The notes: generated by a model not told the origin, from the letters alone. 64,000 nucleotides of DNA from Spirosoma spitsbergense DSM 19989 (GCF_000374085.1 NZ_KB893581.1:107623-171622), one strand, 5' to 3'. Shown: positions 44,813-54,162, counted from the stretch's first letter. Made by a program: numbers and translations.

Positions 44813-45382
44813 ATGAACACGGAAAAGCAATTACAGGGTAAAAAAGTCGCTATTCTACTAACGGATGGCTTTGAGCAGGTTGAAATGACCGAGCCACGCA
44901 AAGCATTACAGGATGCCGGTGCCACTACGCACCTGATTGCTCCCAAAGGGGGTGATGTGAAGGGGTGGGATTCAACAGAATGGGGCGACTCGTTTCCGGT
45001 CGACCTTCCTCTGGCTGGTGCAGACCCTGCTCAATATGACGCATTACTATTGCCGGGTGGTGTAATGAACCCCGACAAACTCAGAACCGAACCCAAAGCG
45101 GTGCAATTTGTAAAGCACTTCTTCGAAGCTAAAAAACCGGTAGCCGCTATCTGCCACGCCCCCATCATGCTTATTGAAGCGGACGTGGTGAAAGGCCGTA
45201 AACTGACCTCTTATCCATCCATCCAGACGGACTTGAAAAACGCCGGTGCCAACTGGGTCGACGAAGAAGTAGTAACCGATCAGGGACTGGTAACCAGCCG
45301 TAAGCCCGACGATATTCCAGCCTTCAACAAGAAAATGATTGAAGAAATCCGGGAAGGCAAACACGAACGCCAGCACGCATAA
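44813..45382 (+). CDS. DJ-1/PfpI family protein (type 1 glutamine amidotransferase-like)
   Basis: The protein has 189 residues. It is a PfpI/YhbO-type single domain: KVAILLTDGFEQVEMTEPRKAL, the catalytic elbow with nucleophile C114 and H115 in AAICHAP, the acidic residue E22 region near the N terminus, and LTSYPSIQTDLKNAGANWVDEEVV followed by LVTSRKPDDIPAF. Relatives act as stress proteins, and protease, glyoxalase III and deglycase activities have been proposed. It is single, with its own long terminator, downstream of the decayed quinoprotein gene. Confidence 0.93.
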   Translation: MNTEKQLQGKKVAILLTDGFEQVEMTEPRKALQDAGATTHLIAPKGGDVKGWDSTEWGDSFPVDLPLAGADPAQYDALLLPGGVMNPDKLRTEPKAVQFVKHFFEAKKPVAAICHAPIMLIEADVVKGRKLTSYPSIQTDLKNAGANWVDEEVVTDQGLVTSRKPDDIPAFNKKMIEEIREGKHERQHA

Positions 45383-45390
45383 GCGTACGT

Positions 45391-45448
45391 TCACTTAATC
45401 AAAAATGCCCGCTTACAACCTTGTAAGCGGGCATTTTTGATTAAGTGA
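45391..45448. terminator. Terminator with a 28-bp perfect stem
   Basis: The arms 45391-45418 and 45421-45448 are exact complements with CC between them. The GC core GCCCGCTTAC is flanked by AAAAA/TTTTT, so the stem works as a bidirectional terminator with extra pairing (TCACTTAATC) beyond the A/T runs. It starts 8 bp after the PfpI gene. Confidence 0.85.
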
Positions 45449-45600
45449 GTTGTTTTTAGGGATAGGGCAACTGGCACCAGGTACGGTATTCCCAAAACCG
45501 ATCAGCTGGAAGGGGGTGTTTTTAGTATATTGACCCATCGAAAGTAACGAACGACTGCTCCGCCAACTTTCTCAACTCCTCGCTTCCAACCCGTCAAAGA

Positions 45601-46968
45601 ATGACTATTCGTAACCGAATTGCGCTTCAGTTCTCGCTGATTGTGGCCTCTATTCTAATCATTTTTTCGGTTCTGATCTACTTTGTGTCCGCTACGTACC
45701 GGCGTGAAGAGTTTTACGATCGGCTAAAAAACAAAGCCCGAACAACCGTTCGCTTCCTGATCGAGGTAAAAGAAGTAGACAGGGAGCTGCTCAAAATTAT
45801 TGACCATAACACCTTGACCGCCTTGTTCGAGGAGAAGGTGCTGGTTTTTGATGCCCAGAACCGACTCATTTATTCCAGCGTCGACGATCAGGTCATTCAT
45901 TACCGGATTGCGTTGCTCAATGATGTCCGGAATCAGAAGGATGTAGAAACCTATAGTGGTCAAAATGAACTGATAGGCTTACTGTACCGCCAGAATGACC
46001 ATGACTTTGTGGTACTTGCCTCCGCCTATGACCAGTTTGGCCGCAGTAAACTGGCCAACCTCCGGCTAACGCTGGGCTGGGGATTGCTGGTGGGAATTGG
46101 CATTACCATTGGTCTGGGTATTTTCTTTGCCGGGCAGTCATTACAGCCTATCAGCCAGATCAATCAGCAGGTATCGACTATCACGGCCCGCAACCTCCAG
46201 CAACGGCTGGACGAGGGCAACCGGCAGGATGAAATTGCCCGGCTGGCTATGAATTTCAACGATGTACTGGAACGACTGCATCAGGCTTTCGAGCAGCAGC
46301 GAAGTTTCGTATCCCATGCCTCGCACGAACTCCGAACACCCCTGGCCGCCCTGAAATCTGAAATTCAACTGGGTCTTCGCCGACCGTTAACGGTTACCGA
46401 ACACGAGGCCGTTCTCCAAAACCTGATGTCGGACACCGACCGGCTTATCGACCTGACCAATAGCCTGCTTTTTCTGGCCCGCACCCTGGAAACGAGCAAT
46501 CAGATGCCTTTTTTACCCGTTCGTATCGACGATATCGTTTTTATGGCAAAAGATGAATTGATGGATGCTAAACCGAATTACCGGATTGACATAGACTACA
46601 AAAACATTCCCGACTCCGAAACGGAAACCGTTGTGAAGGGCAACGAAGAGCTGCTGAAACAGGTACTGCTGAATCTGTTTGACAATGCCTGTAAATATTC
46701 GGATGATCATACGGCTCAGGTGAAAATCAGTACAGATACCAAACAATGCCAGATCATCATTCGCGATCAGGGAATTGGCATGGCCGACGCAGATCGTCAG
46801 CGTGTTTTTGAACCTTTCTACCGCGCTCAAAACGCGCTGGGCTACGATGGGTTTGGGATTGGTTTATCCATCTCGGCCAAACTGATTGAACTGCATCAGG
46901 GTACCCTGACTGTTGATAGTACACTTGGTGAGGGCAGCACGTTTACTATTTCGCTGCCTCATGTGTAA
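45601..46968 (+). CDS. Membrane sensor histidine kinase
   Basis: The protein has 455 residues. TM1 is about 10-31, a periplasmic sensor follows to about 155, and TM2 is about 157-179. A HAMP domain comes next (SLQPISQINQQVSTITARNLQQRL), then HisKA with phosphoacceptor H242 in SHASHELRTPLAAL. The HATPase has N box DNACKYS, G1 DQGIGMA, F box RVFEPFYRA and G2 GFGIGLSI. The architecture is that of CusS/CzcS-like kinases. No response-regulator gene is adjacent on either side, which is unusual. The next genes form a metal efflux operon with phased direct repeats in between, so it likely controls that operon through a regulator encoded elsewhere. Confidence 0.94.
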   Translation: MTIRNRIALQFSLIVASILIIFSVLIYFVSATYRREEFYDRLKNKARTTVRFLIEVKEVDRELLKIIDHNTLTALFEEKVLVFDAQNRLIYSSVDDQVIHYRIALLNDVRNQKDVETYSGQNELIGLLYRQNDHDFVVLASAYDQFGRSKLANLRLTLGWGLLVGIGITIGLGIFFAGQSLQPISQINQQVSTITARNLQQRLDEGNRQDEIARLAMNFNDVLERLHQAFEQQRSFVSHASHELRTPLAALKSEIQLGLRRPLTVTEHEAVLQNLMSDTDRLIDLTNSLLFLARTLETSNQMPFLPVRIDDIVFMAKDELMDAKPNYRIDIDYKNIPDSETETVVKGNEELLKQVLLNLFDNACKYSDDHTAQVKISTDTKQCQIIIRDQGIGMADADRQRVFEPFYRAQNALGYDGFGIGLSISAKLIELHQGTLTVDSTLGEGSTFTISLPHV

Positions 46969-46972
46969 CCCC

Positions 46973-47011
46973 TTCTAATTTTTTTCTAATCTTTTTCTAA
47001 ACCTCCCTTAA
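46973..47011 (+). promoter_or_regulatory. Four 11-bp-phased TTCTAA-type repeats before the efflux operon
   Basis: TTCTAA occurs at 46973, 46984 and 46995, and a related CCTTAA at 47006, each exactly 11 bp after the previous one. This is the layout of tandem half-sites bound head to tail by OmpR/PhoB-family response regulators. The array begins 5 bp after the kinase stop and ends 53 bp before the efflux operon start. A degenerate -7 box (GACCTTTG) lies at about 47034-47041. Confidence 0.6.
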
Positions 47012-47063
47012 TCTACTATCAACCGTAAATCAGTGACCTTTGTAGCCCATTGTTTCCCCACTC

Positions 47064-48317
47064 ATGCGGCTATTAATCACTATCTTTTTTATTTTTCTAT
47101 TTACCCATGTTTCCCCGGCGCAGGATTCTCTTCAATTTACACTCAGACAGGCCGATAGCCTGTTTCTAAAAAATAATCTGTTCCTGCTGGCTGAACGATT
47201 TCGGATTGATGCCAGTCAGGCGCAGATTCTGCAAGCCAGTTTGTACGAGAACCCAACGGTATCGCTGGAGCTTAGTACCTACAATAATGAAACCAGAAGG
47301 GTGTTGGATGTTGGGCGACAGGGCGAAAAGATCCTCTCGGTGCAGCAACTCCTGTACACCGCCGGCAAACGCAATAAACGCGTTGCCCTCGCATCAGAAG
47401 CCGCTCGTTTAACAGAACTCGAATTGCTGGATTTGCTGCGCGGTTTACGCTTTGACCTGCGCAGCCGGTTTTACTCTATCTATTTCCAGCAGCAAACCCT
47501 GACCCGGTTCGATCAGCAGATTGCCACCCTCCAGACGACCGTGGCAGCCTATGAAAAACAGTACGAAAAAAGTAACGTCTCGCTCCGGGAATTACTCCGG
47601 CTGAAAGCGTTACTGTTTCAGGTCAATAACGACCGTACCGAAATCATTTTCCAGTTAGCCGACGACCAGCGGGCCTTACGAACCCTGCTATCTGTCGACC
47701 AGCCCATTCGCCCGCGCGTTGCCGACGAAACCCTGCCCCGTTATCACCTGCCTACTCAACCCGACGATACACTTCGGCAGATGGCCCTCCGCAACCGCCC
47801 TGACCTGCAGGCATCGGCATCGCTGACCCGGCAGGCCGAACTAAACTATACTCTGCAACGGGCACTGGCCACACCGGATTTACGCGTAGGTGGTACTTAT
47901 GACCAGGCAGGGAGTTACATTCAGAATTATGTTGGCCTCTCTGTTTCGGGCGACATTCCAATTTTCAACCGGAATCAGGGAGCCATTCGGGCGGCCCGAA
48001 GCCAGATTAACTACCAGAGTCATCTGCAGCGTCAGAAAGCTATTCAAATCAGTAATGACGTAACGACCTCTCTGCAAAAGGTACGGGAGGTGGAACGACA
48101 GGTACAAGCTGTCGAGGGCTCCTTTACGGCCCAGTTCGAAGAGTTAAACAAGGGCGTCATCATCAGTTTTCAGAAAGGTAATCTTACCCTCATCGAGTTT
48201 GTCGATTTGATTGAAGCCTACAACGACAGTATTCGCCTGTTAAACCGCCTGAAAGCCGACCGGATTGGGGCGTATGAAGAACTCAATTACCTCGTTGGCA
48301 CCGACTTGTTTAGATAG
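47064..48317 (+). CDS. TolC-family outer-membrane efflux protein
   Basis: The protein has 417 residues with a signal peptide ending VSPAQ. Two repeated coiled-coil hairpins are seen: SLQFTLRQADSLFLKNNLFLLAERFRIDASQAQILQASLYENP, and later PDLQASASLTRQAELNYTLQRALATPDLRVGGTYDQ. DIPIFNRNQGAIRAARSQ is the family mark of the CzcC/CusC branch. It forms the outer-membrane channel of the pump encoded by the next two genes. It is the first gene of the operon, preceded by the phased repeat array. Confidence 0.92.
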   Translation: MRLLITIFFIFLFTHVSPAQDSLQFTLRQADSLFLKNNLFLLAERFRIDASQAQILQASLYENPTVSLELSTYNNETRRVLDVGRQGEKILSVQQLLYTAGKRNKRVALASEAARLTELELLDLLRGLRFDLRSRFYSIYFQQQTLTRFDQQIATLQTTVAAYEKQYEKSNVSLRELLRLKALLFQVNNDRTEIIFQLADDQRALRTLLSVDQPIRPRVADETLPRYHLPTQPDDTLRQMALRNRPDLQASASLTRQAELNYTLQRALATPDLRVGGTYDQAGSYIQNYVGLSVSGDIPIFNRNQGAIRAARSQINYQSHLQRQKAIQISNDVTTSLQKVREVERQVQAVEGSFTAQFEELNKGVIISFQKGNLTLIEFVDLIEAYNDSIRLLNRLKADRIGAYEELNYLVGTDLFR

Positions 48318-48400
48318 CTTTCCGTTTCCTGCACAAAGCAAAAACAACAGAAATAACCAGACCTGTATCCAGCCGGGCGGTCTGTCCGGCACAGCAACAC

Positions 48401-49477
48401 ATGAAATATATACTTTTTGTAATCAGCAGCTTAACCCTTCTTTTTTCCTGTAGCCCCAAACCAGCACCGGAGGAGGAACAGGCGTTTATGTTGTCGGATA
48501 CGATGATGCACCGGATTCAACTCGATAGCGTGGTGATGCAGCCCGTTCGTAGCGAACTGATTCTGGTGGGTAAAGTGATGGCCGACGAGAACCGGGTCAT
48601 CAAGGTATTTCCGCTGGTTGGCGGCAGCGTAGAAGAGGTGAAGGTAGAACTGGGCGACTATGTCCATAAAGGCCAAATGCTGGCTTCTATCCGGTCGGGA
48701 GAAGTGGCAGACATCGAACGACAGGGCATCCAGGCCCGGTCTGACCTGTTGCTGGCCGAAAAAAACCTGCGTGTCGCCCAGGATATGTTCGAAACCAAAC
48801 TTACGTCGCAGCGTGAAGTGGTGGCCGCTCAGAAAGAAGTAGAAAAAGCCCAGGCCGAAGCCAACAGGGTGCAGGAGGTGTCCAAAATATACGGCTTAGG
48901 CAAAACATCTATGTACACCGTTAAAGCCCCGATTGATGGATACGTGATCGAAAAGAATGTGAATCGGGGCATGCAGCTTCGTTCTGATAATGCCGGTAAT
49001 CTGTTCACCATCGGCCAGATAAGTGAAGTGTGGGTACTAGCCAACGTCAATGAGAGCGACATTGAGCGGGTACGCCTGGGGATGGATGCCAGTATTCAGA
49101 CGCTGAGTTACCAGGACGATCTATTTAAAGGGAAAGTCGACAAGATTTATACGGTACTGGACCCCGGCACCAAAGCTATGACGGTTCGTATCCGGCTGAA
49201 TAACAAGGCCATGAAACTCCGGCCCGAAATGCACGCTACCGTTACGCTTCGTTACGAAGACGGTGGCACAATGACCACCATACCGGGAGGGGCTGTCATT
49301 TTCGACCAGTCCAAACACTACGTCATGGTATTTCGGGGCCGCTCCGACATCGAAACCCGCGAGGTTAACGTCCTTAAAACCGTGGGCGATGTGGCTTACA
49401 TCAAATCCGGTCTGAAACCCGGCGAACGCGTTATTTCTAAAAATCAACTCCTGGTATACGACGCTATAAACGACTAA
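48401..49477 (+). CDS. RND efflux periplasmic adaptor, lipoprotein
   Basis: The protein has 358 residues. The lipoprotein signal ends LLFSC, so it is anchored in the inner membrane by a lipidated Cys. It is a CzcB/CusB-type membrane fusion protein: barrel-sandwich GSVEEVKVELGDYVHKGQMLASI, a helical hairpin (DLLLAEKNLRVAQDMFETKLTSQREVVAAQKEVEKAQAEANR), the return strand APIDGYVIEKNVNRGMQLR and the beta-barrel EVWVLANVNESDIERV. It links the TolC-like channel and the RND pump. A 28-bp hairpin separates it from the pump gene. Confidence 0.93.
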   Translation: MKYILFVISSLTLLFSCSPKPAPEEEQAFMLSDTMMHRIQLDSVVMQPVRSELILVGKVMADENRVIKVFPLVGGSVEEVKVELGDYVHKGQMLASIRSGEVADIERQGIQARSDLLLAEKNLRVAQDMFETKLTSQREVVAAQKEVEKAQAEANRVQEVSKIYGLGKTSMYTVKAPIDGYVIEKNVNRGMQLRSDNAGNLFTIGQISEVWVLANVNESDIERVRLGMDASIQTLSYQDDLFKGKVDKIYTVLDPGTKAMTVRIRLNNKAMKLRPEMHATVTLRYEDGGTMTTIPGGAVIFDQSKHYVMVFRGRSDIETREVNVLKTVGDVAYIKSGLKPGERVISKNQLLVYDAIND

Positions 49478-49481
49478 TTAC

Positions 49482-49553
49482 AAAGAGTGAAAGAGTGAAT
49501 GAGCGAAAGGCTGACGTGTTCGCATCTTTCGCTCATTCACTCTTTCGCTCTTT
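49482..49553. repeat. Long inverted repeat between adaptor and pump genes
   Basis: The arms 49482-49509 and 49526-49553 are 28 nt each with one difference that becomes a G-U pair. They are built of the iterated words GAGTGAAA and GAGCGAAAG. It begins four bases after the adaptor stop and ends 6 bp before the pump ATG at 49560. No T run long enough for termination follows, and a terminator here would block the pump gene. Confidence 0.85.
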
Positions 49554-49559
49554 AACCTC

Positions 49560-52500
49560 ATGAACAAATTCATCCGTGATATTGTCGGTTTTTCCCTTAA
49601 GAACCGCTTCTTTATTGTATTCATGACCCTCGGGCTGATCGTGGCCGGTATCGTGAGTTACCTCAATACGCCCCTCGAAGCATTCCCCGACGTTACCAAC
49701 ACCCAAATCATTGTCGTAACCGAATGGAATGGCCGTTCGGCAGAGGAAATTGAGCGATTCGTGACCGTGCCGATTGAGATATCGATGAGTTCGGTACAGC
49801 GTAAAACCAACGTCCGCTCCATTACGATGTTCGGGTTGAGCATTATCAAAATCATTTTTGAAGATGATGTTGATGACTTCTTTGCCCGGCAGCAGGTAAA
49901 CAACCAGCTCCGAACGGTGTCCCTGCCCGAGGGCGTCGACCCCGATGTACAGCCTCCCTACGGCCCAACGGGCGAAATTTTCCGGTTTACCCTCAAATCC
50001 CCCTCCCGCGACAGCCGTGAACTACTCACGCTCCATAACTGGGTTATTGACCGGCAGCTTCGTTCCGTATCGGGCGTGGCCGATGTGGTGGCTTTTGGTG
50101 GGCGTGAAAAGAGTTACGAAATCCGCGTCAACCCCACGCAGTTAGCCAAGTACGACATTACTCCGCTGGAGGTTTATCAGGCCGTTACGCGCAGTAATAT
50201 CAACGTGGGGGGTGATGTTATCGAGCGGAATGGGCAAGCGTATGTAGTGCGGGGCATTGGCCTGCTCACCTCCGTTCAGGACATTGAAAACCTGATTGTG
50301 GAAGATTTGGATGGCAACCCGGTGCTGGTAAAAAACGTAGCCGAAGTAGCCGAATCGAACCTGCCCCGCGTGGGTCAGGTGGGCCTTAACGACGACGACG
50401 ATGTAGTGGAAGGCATCGTGGTGATGCGGAAAAATGAAAACCCCAGCGAAATCCTGGCCCGCGTAAAAGACAAAATTGAGGAATTGAACACGCGTATTCT
50501 TCCATCCGATGTGAAGATGGTGACGTTCTATGACCGGGATAACCTGATTAGCTTCTGCACCCGAACCGTACTGCACAACCTCACCGAGGGCATTATTCTG
50601 GTTACCGTCATCGTCTTCCTCTTTATGGCCGACTGGCGAACAACGGTCATCGTTTCCATCATCATTCCACTGGCCCTACTGTTTGCATTCATGTGTCTGC
50701 GGCTGCGGGGTATGTCGGCCAACTTACTGTCGATGGGGGCGGTTGATTTTGGCATCATCATCGACGGGGCCGTCGTCATGGTCGAGGGAATTTTCGTGTC
50801 GCTCGACCATCTGTCCCACAAGGTGGGTATGCCCCGCTTCAATAAAATGTCGAAGCTGGGGCTAATCAAGAAGACCGGCGGTGAATTGGGGAAGGCGGTT
50901 TTCTTTTCCAAACTCATTATCATCACGGCCCTGCTGCCCATTTTCTCCTTTCAGAAAGTGGAGGGAAAAATGTTCTCTCCACTGGCCTGGACGCTGGGCT
51001 TTGCCCTCCTGGGTGCCTTACTGTTTACCCTGACGCTGGTTCCCCTGTTGTGTTCTATCCTGCTCCGGAAAAACGTTCGGGAACGAAACAACCCGCTGGT
51101 CAATTTCTTCAACCGGATTGTGATGGCCGGTTTCACCGCCTGCTTCAACAACCGGCGGCTTAGCCTGCTGGCTTCGGTAGCGTTCATGGCTGGCACCTTC
51201 CTGTCGGCTTCCCTGCTGGGAACGGAGTTTCTGCCAACACTCAACGAAGGGGCGCTGTGGGTTGAGGCCAAACTACCCATGAGTTCCTCCCTGAACCAGA
51301 CGGTAAGTATGGTGCGGGTGCTTCGGCAAAAGCTAATGGACTTCCCTGAGGTGAACGGCGTCTTATCGCAAACGGGTCGCTCCAACGATGGCACCGACCC
51401 ATCAGGATTCTATTACGTTCAGATGCAGGTGAACCTGAAACCGAAAGACGAATGGAAACGGAACATCACCACCGACCAGCTCATCGAGGAAATGGATGGC
51501 CGATTGAAGCAATTTCAGGGCATCAACTACAACTATTCGCAGCCCATCATCGACAACGTAGCCGAAGCCGTGGCGGGTATGAATGCCAGCAACGCCGTAA
51601 AAATATATGGGGATGACCTTAACACACTCAATAAACTGGCGAACACCGTGCTGGCCTCCATCCGCGATGTGCCGGGCATAAAAGACGTGGGTATTCTGCG
51701 GAACATTGGTCAGCCCGAAATAAGTGTGCTCTTTGACGACCGCAAAATGGCCCTTTACGGTGTTTCAACCGCCGATGTGCAGGCCGTCATCGAAATGGCT
51801 ATTGGTGGCAAAACGGCTTCGATTCTGTACGAAGGCGAGCGTAAATTCGACATCCGGGTCCGCTACGGCGAAAGCTACCGACGTACGGAAGAAGACATTA
51901 TGCGATTGATGGTACCCACTCTGCGCGGCAGCAAAATACCCCTGCGGGAGATAGCCTCTATCCGCGAAGTAACGGGGCCGGCTTTTGTGTACCGCGATAA
52001 TAACAAACGCTTTATTGGGGTCAAGTTCTCCGTTCGGGAACGCGACCTGGGCAGTACCATTGCCGATGCCCAGCAACGCGTCAACGCAGCGTTAAAAAAC
52101 TTACCCAAAGGCTATTCCGTCAATTGGACGGGCGAATTCGAGAACCAGGTTCGGGCCACCAAACGGCTGGGGCAGGTGGTGCCGATGAGTCTGGCGGCTA
52201 TTTTCGTGATTCTGTTTATCCTGTTCGGCAACGTCAAAGATGCGGGTCTGGTGTTGCTCAACGTACCGTTTGCGCTCATCGGGGGTATCCTGGCCCTGCA
52301 CGTCACGGGCATGAACTTCGGTATTTCGGCGGGGGTGGGGTTCATCGCCCTGTTTGGTATCTGCGTGCAGAACGGCGTTATCCTGATTACCGTTTTCAAC
52401 AAAAACCGGCAGGCCAAAATGCCACTCGATGAGGCTATTCGGGAAGGGGTTCAATCCCGCATCAGGCCGGTAGTCATGACAGCGCTCATGGCGGCCATTG

Positions 52501-52688
52501 GGCTCTTGCCAGCCGCTGTCTCTACCGGTATTGGCTCCGAAACCCAGAAGCCCCTGGCCATTGTCGTCATCGGCGGACTGATTACGGCTACGGTGTTGAC
52601 CCTGCTCATTTTCCCCATTATCTACCGCATGTTCTATCGCCGTGAAACCGCTAAGAAGGAAAAACGCTGGGTGCTGGTTGAGGAGTAG
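49560..52688 (+). CDS. Heavy-metal efflux RND pump (CzcA-like)
   Basis: This 1042-residue inner-membrane proton-driven pump has 12 membrane helices in two halves, with large periplasmic loops. The N terminus LEAFPDVTNTQIIVVTEWNGRSAEEIERFVT and the porter loop PYGPTGEIFRFTL are typical of the HME subfamily. The proton-relay pattern D396, D402 and E409 (VDFGIIIDGAVVMVEG) has the same spacing as D402, D408 and E415 of CzcA. This points to divalent cations such as Zn, Co, Cd or Ni, though Cu or Ag cannot be excluded. It completes a three-gene tripartite system. Confidence 0.94.
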   Translation: MNKFIRDIVGFSLKNRFFIVFMTLGLIVAGIVSYLNTPLEAFPDVTNTQIIVVTEWNGRSAEEIERFVTVPIEISMSSVQRKTNVRSITMFGLSIIKIIFEDDVDDFFARQQVNNQLRTVSLPEGVDPDVQPPYGPTGEIFRFTLKSPSRDSRELLTLHNWVIDRQLRSVSGVADVVAFGGREKSYEIRVNPTQLAKYDITPLEVYQAVTRSNINVGGDVIERNGQAYVVRGIGLLTSVQDIENLIVEDLDGNPVLVKNVAEVAESNLPRVGQVGLNDDDDVVEGIVVMRKNENPSEILARVKDKIEELNTRILPSDVKMVTFYDRDNLISFCTRTVLHNLTEGIILVTVIVFLFMADWRTTVIVSIIIPLALLFAFMCLRLRGMSANLLSMGAVDFGIIIDGAVVMVEGIFVSLDHLSHKVGMPRFNKMSKLGLIKKTGGELGKAVFFSKLIIITALLPIFSFQKVEGKMFSPLAWTLGFALLGALLFTLTLVPLLCSILLRKNVRERNNPLVNFFNRIVMAGFTACFNNRRLSLLASVAFMAGTFLSASLLGTEFLPTLNEGALWVEAKLPMSSSLNQTVSMVRVLRQKLMDFPEVNGVLSQTGRSNDGTDPSGFYYVQMQVNLKPKDEWKRNITTDQLIEEMDGRLKQFQGINYNYSQPIIDNVAEAVAGMNASNAVKIYGDDLNTLNKLANTVLASIRDVPGIKDVGILRNIGQPEISVLFDDRKMALYGVSTADVQAVIEMAIGGKTASILYEGERKFDIRVRYGESYRRTEEDIMRLMVPTLRGSKIPLREIASIREVTGPAFVYRDNNKRFIGVKFSVRERDLGSTIADAQQRVNAALKNLPKGYSVNWTGEFENQVRATKRLGQVVPMSLAAIFVILFILFGNVKDAGLVLLNVPFALIGGILALHVTGMNFGISAGVGFIALFGICVQNGVILITVFNKNRQAKMPLDEAIREGVQSRIRPVVMTALMAAIGLLPAAVSTGIGSETQKPLAIVVIGGLITATVLTLLIFPIIYRMFYRRETAKKEKRWVLVEE

Positions 52689-52795
52689 CTGGATTGATAT
52701 TCTTCGGAAGGGACATAGCTGTTCTTAAATAAAATCTGAAATACTACGCCCACATGAACTGACCGGTTTTCCCCTTTTTCGAAGATGCTATGCTC

Positions 52796-53122
52796 CTAAA
52801 AAGAATAGTCATAATGCTCGTTACGATAACCGATCTTCAGGACTTGATTACCAATGTAGTACTTCCCGTCTTTTCGTAGGTTAGCCCGAACAGGCTTGGC
52901 ATCTGGATCATTTTGGTAGCTATATTCCTGTGGCCCATTCTCAAAATTCCGATCAATTCTTTCGGCAATATCACGCGTTACGAGAACATAGTTTTTCTTA
53001 ATCTCAACAATTGTATAGGCATGGCGGTCAGACCAGCAAAGCAACGTAGCTCCGTCCCCAATTTTAGGTTCCGATGTTCCGCCTTCTGCGTAAACGAGAT
53101 TGGTCAGGGTGCCGTATTTCAT
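52796..53122 (-). CDS. Conserved small protein of phage type, unknown function
   Basis: The protein has 108 residues. It begins MKYGTLTNLVYAEGG and has a beta-rich centre (GDGATLLCWSDRHAYTIVEI, then VLVTRDIAERIDRN) and a C terminus GKYYIGNQVLKIGYRNEHYDYSF. The GDGAT-L-WSDRHAYT-VE wording is, from memory, found in small phage-encoded proteins of unknown role. Its start overlaps the end of the HNH gene by 4 bp, so the two are coupled. It converges on the RND pump gene with a 107-bp gap in which nothing definite is seen. Confidence 0.6.
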   Translation of the reverse strand: MKYGTLTNLVYAEGGTSEPKIGDGATLLCWSDRHAYTIVEIKKNYVLVTRDIAERIDRNFENGPQEYSYQNDPDAKPVRANLRKDGKYYIGNQVLKIGYRNEHYDYSF

Positions 53123-53892
53123 TTGTCGAAAATTTCATCTAAGTGATATTCCAGAAAATCCTTACGAGGAAAGAATTTGCTTGGTGGCCTAATTTCTATA
53201 CCGTCAAGCTTTCCAAAGTGTTCGTGATAGAAGAATTCCTTCTTTTTCTTCTTCATCTTTTCGGCCAATATGATTCTGTAGTTCGTGTTGACTCCAATGA
53301 ATCCTTTATCGAAAGCTGCGTCATAAAGGGCTGATAAACAAAGGCCATTTTCAGGGTTCACACGAGCCTTTTCGTCTTTTGCCCAGGGAACGATATGGCT
53401 GGCCCGTAGCATCTCAGGAATATTTATTCCGCTAATTGCACATCTTGAGTCAAAATTAGTAAGTACTGCACTTCTAAAAAATCCCTGGCCGATTCTGGTT
53501 TTGACTGTACGCATAACGTCTTTACCATTTTTGCTCTGCCACTCGCTCTCCTCAAATTCTATCTTTTCTTCAAGTGTAACATGCTGTTTTTCAGCTAATA
53601 TGCGTTCACTTTCAAGCGCTAAAGATTCCCAATCATTAACAAACTCATTGAAAATTTCTCTATCAAGATTACTAGCGTGAGATAATCCTTTTATGCCACG
53701 CGCTTGTTGAACAGGATCAAGGCTGGCAATATTCTGTAGTTTCCGGCCTACCCCGCCGGGTTTTCTATCTACAATTTTTGCCAGTTCCTGAATATCCAGA
53801 TTTCCGCCATGCATCCTTCCATAAGGAGTTTTGAAGTAAAGATTACACGCTAAAATCGTCTGCTCACGAGTCCAAAGGTCTGTTCTTGCCAT
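53119..53892 (-). CDS. HNH endonuclease
   Basis: The protein has 257 residues. The N-terminal helical domain (LWTREQTILACNLYFKTPYGRMHGGNLDIQELAKIVDRKPGGVGRKLQN) resembles an HTH-type DNA-binding unit found in one group of HNH proteins. The C-terminal HNH domain carries C151 (CAISGINIPE), H166 (RASHIVPW), the NPENGLCLS loop and AAFDKGF. It is probably a nicking or restriction-type nuclease. The ATG used (53890-53892) lies inside the remnant of a vsr gene on the same strand, so its 5' end marks a recombination junction. It is coupled to the following 108-residue gene. Confidence 0.88.
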   Translation of the reverse strand: MARTDLWTREQTILACNLYFKTPYGRMHGGNLDIQELAKIVDRKPGGVGRKLQNIASLDPVQQARGIKGLSHASNLDREIFNEFVNDWESLALESERILAEKQHVTLEEKIEFEESEWQSKNGKDVMRTVKTRIGQGFFRSAVLTNFDSRCAISGINIPEMLRASHIVPWAKDEKARVNPENGLCLSALYDAAFDKGFIGVNTNYRIILAEKMKKKKKEFFYHEHFGKLDGIEIRPPSKFFPRKDFLEYHLDEIFDK

Positions 53893-54100
53893 GCACGAAA
53901 ATAACGGTTTTGTACTTGGGCAGCGCTATGTTGGGTGTTCCGGGGAGTTTTTTGTCGTGGAGTTTGTACCGGATCGAACCGGCGTTCCGAAACCCGTGCG
54001 CATGGAGGAATTTGCGGACAATCAGTTCGGGTTTGGTGTCCTGGCTACGGACGCGTGACACATTAAAGCTGCGCTGTTAGGGCGTATGAACGTCGGCCAT
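53888..54100 (-). pseudogene. vsr: Remnant of a very-short-patch repair endonuclease gene
   Basis: Read from ATG at 54098-54100, the frame gives MADVHTP, a TAA stop at codon 8 (54077-54079, where Glu is expected), then QRSFN, GTG in place of the usual Met, and SRVRSQDTKPELIVRKFLHAHGFR. Then comes KLPGTPNIALPKYKTVIFVHG, where homology stops abruptly at 53888. The intact enzyme continues with the FWH..C metal and catalytic part, which is missing. Vsr normally accompanies a C5-cytosine methylase and repairs T:G mismatches, but no methylase is in the window. Just upstream (54101-54165), the frame WIHGSRVFYRRDVV looks like the end of an excisionase-type HTH protein. Confidence 0.85.
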
Positions 54101-54162
54101 TTGATGACTAGAAACCGACACCACATCACGCCGGTAGAAAACCCTGCTGCCGTGAATCCACT

